Positions 1 to 12,119 are shown, counted from the stretch's first letter. The stretch: DNA of 64,000 nucleotides from Pohlia nutans (GCA_022496805.1 CM040085.1:50621811-50685810); one strand, 5' to 3'. Notes: a model not told the origin generated them from the letters alone. Numbers and translations are program-made.

Positions 1-1952
1 ATCTAGAAATGGCCTTTGCCGGAAACAAAACATACTTGAAATATCGGTACAAGACACGATGCAATGCAGGTTTGAAGAGATATTGCTTATCAATCTGATA
101 GTTCTTGTTGATGCCTTTATCAACAGCAAATTCTCTGTAGAATGCAGTGTCCCAAAGTGAAATTTGCACTTGCTCAATGTAATCAAAGATGGTGGGGATT
201 GGATCACTACCGTCTGGGTGGTAATTGATGGTGACCTTTTGATCTTGAAGAATGCACTCGAAAATGATCCGAGCTTCCACGGTCAACTGTAGAAAATTCA
301 AAATGTGAGAAAGATGTAATGAAATGATAACAATCTGTTATGAAAATCCAATGTGAAATTCTGGGAGCATTGATACAAAACAAATTGTAGAGAAAACTTG
401 GAATGTACTTGGGACCACCAAGTAGCTTTGTGAAGCTAGACTAAGAAGGTGTCATCGCTAAAGCTAGATTTAGGAAATCTGAGTTGAACTCGAAGGTTTG
501 GAGGTTGATTCCAACGTTCAAGCCAAAGAATCTTCATTGAAGGATTCATAGCGCTTGTGCCAAGCATCCAAAGCTTCTCAAGCTTCATCTCTGGATCTTC
601 ATCATGAGACTCATAGTGAGATTTCACTTCCTCGAGGAAAGATGAGGTGTTGCTGGGATCAGCAACAGGCAGCATCTTCTTCATCTCACCCTGGCTTGTA
701 ATGAACCTTGGTTTTCTTCACAGCCTTGTGCACCAGTTCCTCAAGTCTCTTAGCAATCCAATCTTCTGGATTGGGGTATTTCTCATAAAACTTCCTCTGA
801 GCAATGGCAGCAACTTCTCCAATCTCTTGCTGCAATAGGAAGACAAAAAAATTTAATGGACATTAGAAAAGAAATTATAACCAACATTATACACAACGTT
901 CAACAGTTAAGGGGTAATTATACCTGATTGAGTAGACCACTGAGAGAGTCAATAGTCAGTGAATACCACGTCTGGGTCTTGGACCCTTCTGCTTAATCTC
1001 AGAGAGTCCAAGGTCCTCAGGTGACACCAGTGATTGGAAATAGGAGAGAGGCTGGGCACCAATGGTTCGAACTCGATAGAGTCAATGGACAAGGTTGGAA
1101 GTCACATGGGACTTCTCATTTCTCCTATTAAATCAAATACATTTGAATTAGTGTAGTTATGAAATGATACACAAAAACTGCATGATATCAAAGTTGTTAA
1201 GAAAATGAAATCGTACCAATTGACTTTGTGTAGAGCAGTGAGCATCATGGGTATATCTCCTTTCACCTCCAGGATGATGCTATCAACTGTGTAATGCCAT
1301 CCTAGATCATGTATAATGCCATCCTGATCTATGATTGGCATCCAAGCTTGGATTCTATGGTTACCATCCCAGACATGGAACATTTTCCTACAGAACACAC
1401 TGAGGATGGGATCAGCAGCAAGCATGGATTCGAACTCATCGTTGACACTAACCCAATGGTGACTCCAAGACAATTTAATCTCTGGAGTAACAAGTTTGGT
1501 CTTACCTTTGTTGTCCTCAGTGGCCACATAGAATACACCATTACCTTCCATGTATCCATTTTTGATAAAATGGGATGCCAGCTTCATGACATCGTTTTTG
1601 AGAAAAGGTCTCACAACAGGAAGACATACCATTCTACTAAGGGGAATGAACAAGCAGGACTTGTGACGAGGTTGGAACCGAAGCCTTTTGATTCGAGATC
1701 GTGTGTTCGGGGTTTCACTCAACAAAATAGAGTTGAGCTGGGAATGAACGTCTCGTTCACTCAGCCGCCCTCCTTGCGTACTTTCATCAAGGTCAACGGA
1801 ATCACCTTCAAAATAGTCAAATCCCAAAATTTAGTATTTGAAAGCTAAAATCAGGAAATGGAATGAGTATAATCATAATGATAGATTAGCACCTTCAAGG
1901 TCTTCTTCTTCATTTTCCTGTAGTTCACCATCCGCATCCATTTGCGATTGAT
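1..1952 (-). pseudogene. DGNH-family gene, copy A (decayed, runs off the left edge)
   Basis: Multi-exon gene of unknown function, homologous exon by exon to the plus-strand copy at 31976-53790. Predicted exons, reading leftwards: 1952-1893 (acidic; ATG at 1941), 1805-1217, 1124-924, 829-409, and 286 to the edge. The large exon carries W-x3-N-x-E-F-E, then VWDGNHRIQAW, then WHY and KVNW. The splice donors after VNW (GTACGA) and at 408 (GTACATTC) match those of copy B. Lesions seen against copy B: in-frame TGA at 1082-1084, a frameshift near 975-990, a frameshift near 690, and TAG at 436-438. The intron between exons 5 and 6 of copy B is absent here. DGNHR resembles the core motif of ParB/sulfiredoxin-fold proteins, but that is only a motif-level analogy. 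Product unknown. The start is uncertain because an acidic exon and possibly a further upstream exon precede it. Confidence 0.72.
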
Positions 1953-2866
1953 CTATAGAAACACATGCATGATGGTAGCCTTTAGGCACTGACAACATAT
2001 GAACTCAATAACATGTGTGATCTATAGTATACCCTAAATGCATAGAACCACAAGTCAGATTGCACAATGCTTGTCATTTTAAACCACTAGCTTGCACAAT
2101 GCTTCTAAACAATGCTTGTCAACCCATTTTACAAAACAATTGGTTATAAACACATGACACTAAGCATGGACACGGCTTGCACAAAGTTTTGACAAGGCAG
2201 GGAGGGACAGGGCTTTGACAGGGCTTGAGATGGGGTTGGACAGGGCATGGACAAGGCACAGGGCTTGAGACATGGCTTGGAGAGTGCAAAAGGGTCAGCT
2301 GGTACAATCTAGGGCACATTTGAACCTTACTACAACACTGTATAGAAAGTATTTAGTAGAAATTTAACCCCACTAGTTCAAGTATTTTTGGTTTAAAAAA
2401 TCCGCATGGGTCTACAGTCACTCGGCAGTAAGACCATAGAGTGGTACACAGAGTTTAGAGACCATGAAATTTTTCCAATAGTTCCTCACAAAACAACAGA
2501 AGCAATGCTTTATAATCATTGGATCTTAACACTTGGTTCAAAGCTGTAACTTCTATCCATTGAGTTCTAAACCCTGAACCCTAAGCTCTGAGGACTATAC
2601 CCTAAGCTCCATTGAGTTTTAAACCCAGAACCCTATTTGAGGTTCCATATAAGTTGGGCTATGAGGATACTGGATTTCCCAAATTAAGTTGCTTAGATCC
2701 GCTGCAGAATACACGATCATTCAAAACAAGTGAAATTATTGCATGACAAAATCACTCACACGAATGGCATGGGGTGCATCCTAAAATTATTCAGAATGGC
2801 CATTCAAACAAGATGCATGGGCAAAAAATTTGTCAATGAATATGTCTATCCATTTGTCAATGAATA
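1953..2866. other. Non-coding, low complexity
   Basis: No supportable gene. 2160-2290 is a purine-rich stretch of repeated GGACAGGGCTTGA-like words. 2560-2640 has scattered AACCCTAA-like words resembling degenerate plant telomere repeat. Confidence 0.5.
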
Positions 2867-5639
2867 CGTCTAATCACAAGAGGGCTTAGTCTAACAGATT
2901 CACAAGATTGGTTGAGTCTAAAATATTCACAAGGGGCTGAGTCTAAAACATTCACAAGAGGGCTTGGTCTAAAGAGGGTTCGAGTGTTCACAAGAGGGCT
3001 GGGGTACTGCACCGTGGGGTCGGCCGGTACCGGCCGGGGGAGAGAAACCAAATTTCTGAAGCCTTAGCACCAGGCCTAGTGAACAAAAAAAAAATTTACA
3101 AAAAAATTTACAAAACATTTTACAAATTTTTTTTACAAGATAAGTTGTTCATAAGAGGGCTGGGTACTGCACCATGGGGTCAGCCAGTATCGGCTGGGGT
3201 GAGAAGCCAAATTTCTGATGCCTTAGCACCAGGCTTAGCGAACCAAAAAAAAAATTGACAAAACATTCTACAAAAAAATTATACAAGTTGAGTTTTCACA
3301 AGAGGGCTAAGCAACTCCAGCATGGGGTCGGCCGGTACCGGCTGGAGTGAGAAGCCAAATTTCTGATGCCTTAGTACCAAGCTTGGCGAACGATAAAAGA
3401 AATTTACAAAACATTCTACACAAAAATTATACAAGCTGAGTGTTCACAAGAGGGCTGGGGTACTGCACCATGGGGTCGACCGGTACCGGCTGGTGGTGAG
3501 AAGCCAGATTTGTGATGCCTTAGCACCAAGCTTAGTGAACGAAAAAACAAATTTACAAATACTTTTACAAAACATTTTACAAAAAAATTATACAAGATGG
3601 GCTGTTCACAAGAGGGCTGGGGTACTGCACCATGGGGTCGGCCGGCACCGGCTGGGGTGAGAAGCCAAATTTCTGATGCCTTAGCACCAGGCTTAGTGAA
3701 CGAAAAAAAAAATCTTACAAAAATTTTTACAAAACATTCTACAAAAAACTTATACAAGTTGAATGTTCACAAGAGGGTTGGGGTACTGCACCATGGGGTC
3801 GGCCGGTACCGGCTGGGGTGAGAAGCCAAATTTCAGATGCCTTAGCACTAGGCTTAGTGAACAAAAAAGAAAATCTACATAACATTCTACAAAAAAATTA
3901 TACAAGTTGAGTGTTCACAAGAGGGCTGGGGTACTGCACCACAGGGTCGGCCGGTACCGTTAGGTGGTGAGAAGCCATATTTTTGATGCCTTAGCACCAG
4001 GCTTAGTGAACGAAAAGAAAAGTTTACAAATTTTTTTACAAAACATTCTACAAAAAATTATACGATTTGAGTGTTCACAAGAGGGCTGAGGTAGTGCACC
4101 ATGGGGTCGGCCGGTGCCGGCTGGGGTGAAAAGCCAAATTTCTGATGCCTGAGCACCAGGTTAAGTGAACGAAAAAAAAATTTAGAAATAATTTTACAAA
4201 ACATTTACAAAAAAAATTTACAACATGGGCAGTTCACAAGAGGACTGGGTACTGCACCATGGGGTCGGCCGATGCCGGCTGGGGTGAGAAGCCAAATTTT
4301 TGATGCCTTAGCACCATGCTTAGCGAACAAAAAAAACAATTTAGAAATAACTTTACAAAACATTTTACAAAAAAATTATACAAGATGGGCTGTTCACAAG
4401 AGGGCTGGGTACTGCACCATGGGGTCGGCCGGTGCCGGTTGGGGTGAGAAGCCAAATTTCGGATGCCTTAGCACCAGGCTTAGCGAACGAAAAAATAAAA
4501 TTTAAAAACATTTTACAGAATAATTTTACAAGATGGGCAGTTCACAAGAGGGTTGGCTACTGCACCATGGGGTCGGCTGGTGCCGGCTGGGGTGAGAAGC
4601 CAAATTTCTTATGCCTGAGAACTAGGCTTTGCGAACGAAAAAAACAATTTAGAAATAATTTTACAGAACATTTTACAAAAAAATTATACAAGATGGGCTG
4701 TTCACAAGAGGGCTGGGTACTGCACCATGGGGTCGGCCGGTGCCGGTTGGGGTGAGAAGCCAAATTTGGATGCCTTAGTACCAGGCTTAGCGAACGAAAA
4801 AAAAAAAGTTTAAAAACATTTTACAAAATAATTTTACAAGATGGGCAGTTCACAAGAGGGCTGGGTACTATACCATGGGGTCGGCCGGTGCCAGCTGGGG
4901 TGAGAAGCCAAATTTCTTATGCCTGAGCACCAGGCTTTGCGAACGAAAAAAACAATTTAGAAATAATTTTACAAAACATTTTACAAAAAAATTATACAAG
5001 ATGGGCTGTTCACAAGAGGGCTGGGTACTGCACCATGGGGTCGGCCGGTGCCGGCTGGGGTGAGAAGCCAAATTCCTGATGCCTTAGAACTAGGCTTAGT
5101 GAACAAAAAGAAAAATTTACAAATAATTTTACAAAACAGTTTACAAAAACATTATTTAAGATTGGTTGTTCACAAGAAGGCTGGCACTGGACCATGGGGT
5201 CGGCTGGTACCAGCTGGGGTAAGAAGCCAATTTCTGATACCTTAGCACCAGGCTTAGTGACAAAAAAATCATTTACAAAAATTTTTACAAAACATTTTAC
5301 AAAAAGAATTTACAAGATGGGCTGTGCACAAGAGGGCTGGGTACTGCACGATGGGGTCGGCTGGTACCGGCTGGGGTGAGAAGCCAAATTTCTGATGCCT
5401 TAGCACCAGGCTTAGTGAACAAAAAAAAAATTTACAAAACATTCTACAAAAAAATTATACAAGTTGAGTGTTCACAAGAGCGCTAGGGTATTGCACCATG
5501 GGGTTGGCCGGTACCAGCTGGTGGTGAGAAGCCAAATTTCTGATACCTTAGCACAAGGCTTAGTGACAAAAAAGAAAATTACAAAACATTTTACAAAACA
5601 GTTTACAAAAAAGTTATACAAGATTGGCTGTTCACAAAA
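2867..5639. repeat. Tandem array, about 145-165 bp unit, about 17-18 copies
   Basis: The unit begins near TTCACAAGAGGGCTGGG, continues through a GC-rich block with TGCACCATGGGGTCGGCC, then TGAGAAGCCAAATTTC, and ends in an A-rich tail with several TTTACAAAA words. Unit starts are seen near 2984, 3149, 3293, 3442, 3604, 3764, 3912, 4072, 4229, 4393, 4540, 4700, 4846, 5009, 5166, 5325, 5469 and 5629. Short degenerate units precede it from 2867. Reading frames through it (for example 3416-3757 and 4432-4755) are by-products of the repetition. Confidence 0.85.
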
Positions 5640-5853
5640 AGGCTCACCCTGTCGCTCTTCCTCCACACTCGCGGCGTCCAGAAACAAGAAAATCTGGCAT
5701 GGGGGAGGACTGGAAACGTTGCGCTGGAAGGAACAGTGGACCGCCCTATTTAAAGCCGTCCATTTCAAGGCGCGATGTGCGGCCGGGTCCAGCAAAGACC
5801 CATCCATCCCCACCTGGTTCGAGTCCGGATTCCACGCCCAGTCCGGAAACCTG
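5640..5853 (+). mobile_element. Element B: LTR-like leader, left piece
   Basis: This continues at 12559 once G1 is removed. The combined segment of about 400 bp (5640-5853 plus 12559-12745) is similar along its length to 55080-55475. Shared words include AAAATCTGGC, GGACTGGAAAC, GCGGCCGGGTCCA and a downstream CTCTACAGCGCGCGC-like block, and both end in ACGAGGTTCGACA. The ending in CA and the following reverse-transcriptase frame suggest an LTR or 5' leader of a Ty3-like element on the plus strand. I could not find a clean left end or a TSD. Confidence 0.5.
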
Positions 5854-6290
5854 TGGCAGCTACTCTTTATAACCGTCTACTCGGTAATCACTACCGGGAG
5901 GAATAAAAAATCATCAGGAAGTACAAAAATTAAAGGATCTGAAAACACTAAGCGAAAAATATTACCAGGACTGGGTTGGTAATTCCTCAAAACAATATAA
6001 TCAGGACTGGAATCATCAAACAAAAGTATCCGGAAGGAACTCACTCGGTAGAAAAGATATCAAAAGGAAAGGGATTGAAACAAAACAGTCATATATCTTG
6101 GAAAATGGGTAGTGCCAATGAATTTGGCTTCATTGCTTATATACATAAGTACAACCAGATCTGACCGTTAGGTCGGATTGGTAAAAAAGTATTTTCTTAG
6201 ATCTACTTCCTCTGGTAACTTGGAATTTTATTGGAGTAGTAAAAAATGCAGATCGGTAGGCTACCGGTAATTACTAATTTACCGTTAACA
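5854..6290 (-). repeat. G1 3' LTR
   Basis: It pairs with 12122-12558. On the minus strand the purine-rich GAGGAGGGATAG (from 6302 down to 6291) directly precedes the LTR start and is the expected plus-strand primer. A minus-strand TATATAAG box lies near 6138-6147, next to a degenerate copy of the GATCTGAC/GTCAGATC hairpin. Confidence 0.93.
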
Positions 6291-6366
6291 CTATCCCTCC
6301 TCTAAACCAAGTTCACTCCTAGAACTTGTCAAAAATGGATGGTAATCTACCTGGTTGTGCAGCGGT

Positions 6367-8590
6367 TCAGGGGTGAATGCGGCTTACCGTGCAGGTCATG
6401 AGCTTCTCAACAGCGGTGTCGATGATGTCATCGGTTACTAAGGTGTGATTGGATGTCGGAGTGGTGTTGGGTTGCCGCGGTATGTCCGGTGTATCTTCGG
6501 AATCCTCTAGTCGTATTGTTTTGCAGGGGGTAGTCGATGAACTGAGAATGTTGCTCAGTAATGGCTGTTCAAACGGTGGACTGAACCCTTCACCCGGTAA
6601 GTTGGGGGCTTGAACAGGTCCGGCCTCCGTGGTCTGAATGTTGGCGGCGGAATTTGGAGGAGGAGCTTGGTCCGCCTCCCAGGTTGGGAATGCTCTTCGG
6701 TATTGTTGAAGCAGTGGGTAGGCTTGGTCCAATGCAAATGCGTATTCGCTGGCTTCATCTTGGGCAGCCTTGGTCTCGGTAGTGATGACGGCTATTTTCG
6801 TTGATAGTTGGGCGTTCCGGGTGGTCTGTTCTTCTAGTTGCTGCCGAAGGGTCGCTATCAAGTCGTTGTTGGTGGTGTTGAGTCTTGCTGTCCGGTCGCG
6901 CTCTTCCGTTAGTAAAGATATTGTGGTGCTCTGCGCTTGGAGCTGTTCGGCCGCGGCTTGGGACTCAGTGCGGTAGTGATCACATTCATTCCGAAGGTGA
7001 GCTACTTCGGTTCGGTATTGTTGACGGTCTGCTGTAGCCGTTGTGAACTGTTCCACTAACTCGGTAACCCTCCTTTCGGTAGTGGAAAGTCTGTAGCGGA
7101 GAGCCTCTTCTCTCCTTTGCGTCTCGAGGGTGTACTGGGCCTATACCGATACATTATCCAGTAGGTGTAAGAGCTGAGTTGTAGTAGAACGAAAGACCGC
7201 GATGTTCTGCTGGAGGATCCGAGGTAGCGGTAATATATCTCCGGTAAGGTGGTGTCGGGTACCGGAGTAGTCGGAGGTGACAAAATTGGAGTTGGGTCGA
7301 TCGTGTTCGGTGGTGACGGTAGGCCGGTTGTTGGTGTAGTGTGGGTGGCTGGTACTAGTGCTGGTGAAGCTGGAGTAGATGCTGTGGTTGTTGGATGCGG
7401 GATGGCCGGTGTTGATGTGGTCGCGGTAGTGATAGGTACCAGTTGAGATGGTGTTGGCTGCGGTGCTGATATGTCCGGAACTGGGTCGGTCGGTCGAGTG
7501 CGTCGTCGGATGAGTGGTGGTTCGGTTGGCAAAAGTCGTGTTGAGGACGAGTTGTCTCCTTGCGGTGGTGATAGTCGCTGACGTGGTCTTCCTCTACCAA
7601 ATTCCTGTAATCCCGCCTGTAATGCTAAATCGGCCGCCATGCATGTTGAAGTACCGGGCTTCCGCTTTGGTATCAATGAAGAAGGATCTGGCTGTGTCCG
7701 TGAACGTGTCCGAATACCAGGGCCAGTGTAAGGTGCGTCTGGTGTCGGGTCGGTCATCGGTAGTGATTGCCGACGTGGTTCAATGCTCGGAGTAGGGTTC
7801 GGTGCGGTCATGTCGGGTAGCGAATTGCGTCTCGGTCGTGATGCGGGAGTCGGGGAGGGTGCGGTAGGTTGCTGCAGTCGCCCTTTGGTTTGGCGGAGGA
7901 GCATGTCCCATACCTCGGCAGAGTAGCATTGGTTCGATTTACCGGACTGGAACGTTTGAAACTCGGTTCGGAGCTGCTATAGCTACATGTGGCTCCAATT
8001 CCACGAGCCGGTCCCGTTCTTGGCCAGTTCTTCCAGAGTCAAGAACAGGAGATGGAGTTGTGGGAGGTGTACGTCTACTTCCTCTTGAAAAAAATGCCTT
8101 GCAGTATCCCGTACTTTCGATGTTGGAGTTCGCTCCGTCCCTTGCTTACGCTCCATCCGTCGTGAAGTGTGGGGTAGATGTTGAGCGCGTCTTCGGTACC
8201 GGTGTAGTAGTCGTATTCCGCCGGATCCGGGTTAGGGTTGACTAATTCTGTGGATCCGGCGGGCAGTTTCAGTACCTGGGTGATGGTGGTTGCGGTAATG
8301 GTGTAGATGTCGCCGTTGACTTGGCCGATGATTATGTCCTCGGTATCGATGGAGGCGGTGTTGATGAAGCGCTCCACGACGTCGGTTCGGATGGGCGTGG
8401 TAGTTCAGGGAAGGTTGACGTACCCCCGTAGGCCTACTTGACGGACCCAGTCGAGTTCAAAAGAACTCTGGGCTGCGTACTCCCGCCATTTGGCCATGTG
8501 TGTCATCGGGTTTGATATAATCGTTCTCCGGGTACCGGTAATCGGTGTACCCGTGCGTGTGGTGATAGCGGCTTGTTTCGGTTTAGCCAT
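6367..8590 (-). pseudogene. G1 accessory ORF in the env position (decayed)
   Basis: Starts at ATG 8590 (MAKPKQAA), immediately after TTTTTGCAG, a good 3' splice site (AG at 8592-8593). Segments, with frame changes between them: an N-terminal domain at 8590-8405 and 8377-8075 (WREYAAQS, VNLP, TATTITQVLKLP, DGWSVS), a conserved QCYSAEVWDMLLR block near 7900, a Pro/Ser/Thr-rich part at 7904-7056, and a coiled coil at 7056-6367. The same order of parts is found in G2. The N-terminal domain resembles the putative plant transposon protein domain found in many plant TEs; that is a recognition by pattern, not a search. No signal peptide or membrane segment is visible, so it does not look like a true envelope protein. 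Confidence 0.6.
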
Positions 8591-8593
8591 CCT

Positions 8594-9048
8594 GCAAAAA
8601 CGAACACGGTGCGATACTTTCTTCTTCACTCGGAGTGCTATGAGGCTACGGGAAGGGAGATATCTAAACCGCGCTATTCGCCTCGGTCGAAAAGTAGTCC
8701 TACCGTGAAGCTGTTGGAAACTAACGGCTACCGGCCTCGGAGTCCGGAGATGGTGAATAGGAGAAGAGCTGGGAGAGGGAGGGCGGAGACGGAGAACCAA
8801 CCAAGAAGGAGAAAGCACCGAGGTGGGAAAAGAAGTCATAGCAGCAGGCGGATAAATAGGGAGAGGAGGACGAAACAAAATGAATGAGTGAGTTTTTAGT
8901 GACGGCGGTATTAAGATAGGTGCAGTATAAGAAAAACCCAGTGAGTTTCTGACACGAGGTCAGAAAGTGGCGGCGCAGTAATTTTGCTAGGTGCCGTACC
9001 TAGTACTTCTTGGTTCGGGGGGAGGTCTGGTTTTTCCGGTGCTTTCGG
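8594..9048 (-). other. G1 deletion junction and spacer before the accessory ORF
   Basis: After the residues matching the start of RT (RYR near 9120), the sequence passes directly into material that in G2 lies after integrase. Compared with G2 about 2.6 kb of pol is missing. The rest is non-coding and ends at the splice-acceptor-like TTTTTGCAG. Confidence 0.55.
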
Positions 9049-12000
9049 TCAGTGTAGTGTTTGGCTCGGTGCTGTTGGCCAGTCTTCTGAAGTGGGCGGC
9101 TGCAGATTCCTCCGGTAGCGTGTTTGGTGTGCTGGAATGCTGGTGGCGAAGTCGATTATGTTGTTGGCGATATGGTCCGGAATGCCCCGGGAGTTAGGGT
9201 GGGATTCTTCAAAAGCGGCTTTGAACGCGTGGAATAATGCCTTCGTCCTGCCAAAGTGGTATGTCGGTACGGTAGTACCAATGCAAATACTATTGGGTAC
9301 ATGAGGGTTTTCGAGGTTGACATCTCGTAATTGTTCGTTGTCAGCCCGGGATCGTTTTTCTACGGTTACGGTTTTCCAGCTTGATACTTCGGTTACCGGC
9401 ATACTAAATTCGGTAGGTGAACTTACCGGGTGTGAAATAAAGAAAGGATGTTCGGAAGTTCGTACCGGGCGGATGTCTTCTATCACCAATGTTTTATTGG
9501 GGAGGAAGAATTCTTCGGCCTCCCCTAGGATTGTTTCTTCATCCTCGGTAATGTCTTCTACGTGGTTGTAGCAGACAAGAGGTGCCGGGGAGGTTGCTTC
9601 ATAACCTAATTCACGGCTGATGCGGATGGTGCGCATTGTGCCATTGCCCATGATTTGGATATGATCGTTGGCCCAGTCGTGAATGACACGAGCATCTCGG
9701 AGCCAAGGTCTACCGAGAAGTAATGTATAGGCAGAATTCACGTCTTTACATAAAATGACTGTAAGGATAATGGTGTAGGATATACCGTGTATAGAAATTG
9801 TTACGTCGCGGAGGAGTCCTGTCGATTGTACCAGGGAGCTATCTGCTATGCGTAATTTGAAGTGGGCCGATGTTGGTTCCGGTAGTCCGAGTCGACAGCA
9901 TTCTGATTCCGTGATTACATTGACTCCGGATCCGCCATCTAGAAGTACGTCGTGAATCTCGCTGTTACGATTTTGACCGAGATAATGGGTATGTGCCGAT
10001 CGATAGCGACTACCGAGTAAACATCAACGGGTGTGTCCTCTGGGACCGGTAGAAATGAAGTACCTTTCTGGTAGAGGTGTCGTTGGATGTGCTTGGAAAT
10101 AATAGGAGCAATAGACATAAGGTTTTTTAGGGATACCTGGATAGTTTGCGACTCGATTTGTTGCAGAATGTTGTCGGGTACATTCACAGTAACACGACCC
10201 AAGAAAACTGTAACCACTGATTAATTTAATGGATTGTTAAGCAATAATCTTATCATATGAATTGACAATGCAATATAAATTAGTAACTACATATAATATA
10301 TGTCATTATACAATATACTAAAGTTTGACAATGTTTGGGAAGTTATTGGTACTCCAAAACGACTAAAATATGGTCGTAACCAGTTGTTAATAACGACTAA
10401 AATGTGCTAAAATGTTCAAAATATGTCGCAAAATGTCCTTAAATTTTTCTAATATCTACATAAATTGAAGGTATTATTTTCTAAGCACTCATCAAGAGTC
10501 GTTATAACTGGGCGGGGTTGGGTCGTGTTACTGTGAATGTACCCTGTCGCACATGTCGATGGTTGTATGGTTATTGATCATTGTCTCCGGTTGTCTCCGG
10601 TACGGATGTTGATCGTTGTCTCCGGTTGGGGGCTCCGTGAGAGAGAGTTCTTGTAACTCCCGTACCGTTTGGATCATCTTGTCCCGCAGTTTTTCTTCGG
10701 TTTGCCAATCAAATGTCTCCGAGGTGCGTGGTGCATCGGTAGTGGTCGTCATGTTGTTTGGTCGGTGAGCTTGGCTGGGTGTCCGAGGGCGTATATAGGA
10801 TGCATCGATAGTATGCACATTGGTAATGTCTACCAAGGATACCGCTGGTTGTGGTAGTTTCTTCTGAATCGCATTCTTCACGTCGTCATCAAGTAATAAA
10901 GGGCATTTATGCCCCGGATGCTCCATTGATTCACAAATGTTGCATGGATACTTCTGTACTGGTGTGTTGGGTTGTGGTTGGATCTGATGGACTGTTGTCG
11001 CGTCGGTTCTCTTTCCGTACTCGCTAGCTCGGTTCCGAAAACATGTTACCTATTCGAATTCCATTCGTCCACAACCGGAGCACTTCATATTTCGCCGGGG
11101 GTTTTCTCCGGTACTTGGTGCAGAGTTGTCATGTCGTGCCGGCCTCGGGAGTCCTTCTTCAGCTGTTCGGGCCAAAGTTACTACTTCCAAAAACGTCTGG
11201 CGATTTAAACCAACCGTGGCCACTTGAAGGTATTCTAGTAATCCTGCACGGAAGTTACTCAATATAAACATATCGTCAGGAGGAACTGTTAGGTTTTCTG
11301 CTAGTTGTTGCAAACGTTCGGCATAGTCATCTACGGATTCATTCGGTAGCTGAATGAGGGTTCGGAATTGAATGTATGTCTGGTCATCGGTTTTGATGGT
11401 TCGGTAACATCGTTTGAACGTGGTGAAGACTTCTTGGAGTGTGGTAGTCGGATTGAGTTTCCTGTGATACGCAAACCAATTGGATTACTTTTCGGTTAGA
11501 GAATTACCAAACAATTCAAGGTGAAGGAACGTTTGATTTTCGCCATTCAGTAATAAGGCTCCTCCGAATTTCCGGCAGTGGATTTCTGGGCACTTACCTG
11601 TGTTGTATTTGGGATACGGTACGGCTTTCCTGGCCGTGCGAGTGGTGTGATGGCCGGGATGCTGTGGTATATCCCCTGGTTCGTGGTGAGGTCGGTAGAC
11701 TGGGGTCGGTACTCCGGGCGCCACGATCCGTCGGGGCTGTGGATAGTGATGGAGACACGCCATGGGAGGATGGTCAGTATTGCCACAAAATGGACAAAAA
11801 CAAATAGTAGGACGGTAGTGTACCTGATGGGGTTGTTGGTGTTTTGGATAGGTAACTGTTGAGGGTATGCGGTTGTGCGGTAGGTTTGGAGTGGATATCT
11901 GCTCTTGTACGTCTCGATGGAAGTGTGCTTGAGATCTTGTGAATGGGGCTAGGTCGGTGTCTGGAGGTGGGCCTGCCGCGCGGGTGTGTCGTTGAGCCAT
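9049..12000 (-). pseudogene. G1 gag-protease with truncated pol
   Basis: Starts at ATG 12000 (MAQRHTRAAG). One frame runs through 12000-11485, 11313-11050 and 10926-10528. Features are a CPFCGNTDHPPMAC zinc knuckle-like motif, the gag core (RLQQLAENL, FRAGLLEYLQVA) and a second cysteine cluster (CSGCGRM). Stop at 11485-11487, another at 11050, and the MITE at 10176-10544 break it. Beyond the MITE it continues with QQIESQTIQVSLKNL. The protease region encodes LDGGSGVNVITES, then GRPWLRD and WANDHIQIMGNG. The frame reaches only the first residues of RT (near 9120). G2 has the same region with full pol, which shows what is missing here. Confidence 0.8.
10176..10544. mobile_element. MITE, 369 bp, perfect 27-bp inverted ends, 4-bp TSD
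   Basis: The ends read GGGTACATTCACAGTAACAC... inwards on both strands, identical for 27 bp. TGTC flanks both sides (10172-10175 and 10545-10548). Removing the element and one TGTC restores the G1 gag frame across CDNILQQ, which matches the corresponding G2 residues. The interior is AT-rich and non-coding. A GGG terminus with a 4-bp TSD is unlike hAT, Mutator, PIF or Tc1 MITEs. Sola-type elements have 4-bp duplications, so they are a candidate source. Confidence 0.88.
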
Positions 12001-12097
12001 TTAAACAGGATAGCTGGACTAATGTCTCGCGAGTTCTGCAAAATAGTAGGTATCGGGATCTGACGATTTGCAACTAGGAAAGCAAAGATTCTAGAAT

Positions 12098-12119
12098 TCG
12101 AAACACTAGATGGTCACCA
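12098..12119 (-). other. G1 primer-binding site
   Basis: Lies two bases inside the 5' LTR. On the plus strand it reads like the 3' half of a tRNA: TTCGAAA (T loop), CACTA (T stem), GATGGTC (acceptor), a discriminator base, and CCA. It does not match plant initiator tRNA-Met, the common plant primer. The tRNA identity is not determined here. Confidence 0.65.

Noticed and set aside
1309..1848. 179-codon plus-strand ORF
   Set aside because: Antisense to the large exon of DGNH copy A, which has homology and splice support on the minus strand.
3416..5813. Several ORFs of 60-170 codons in the tandem array
   Set aside because: Same unit read in different frames and on both strands; no conserved product.
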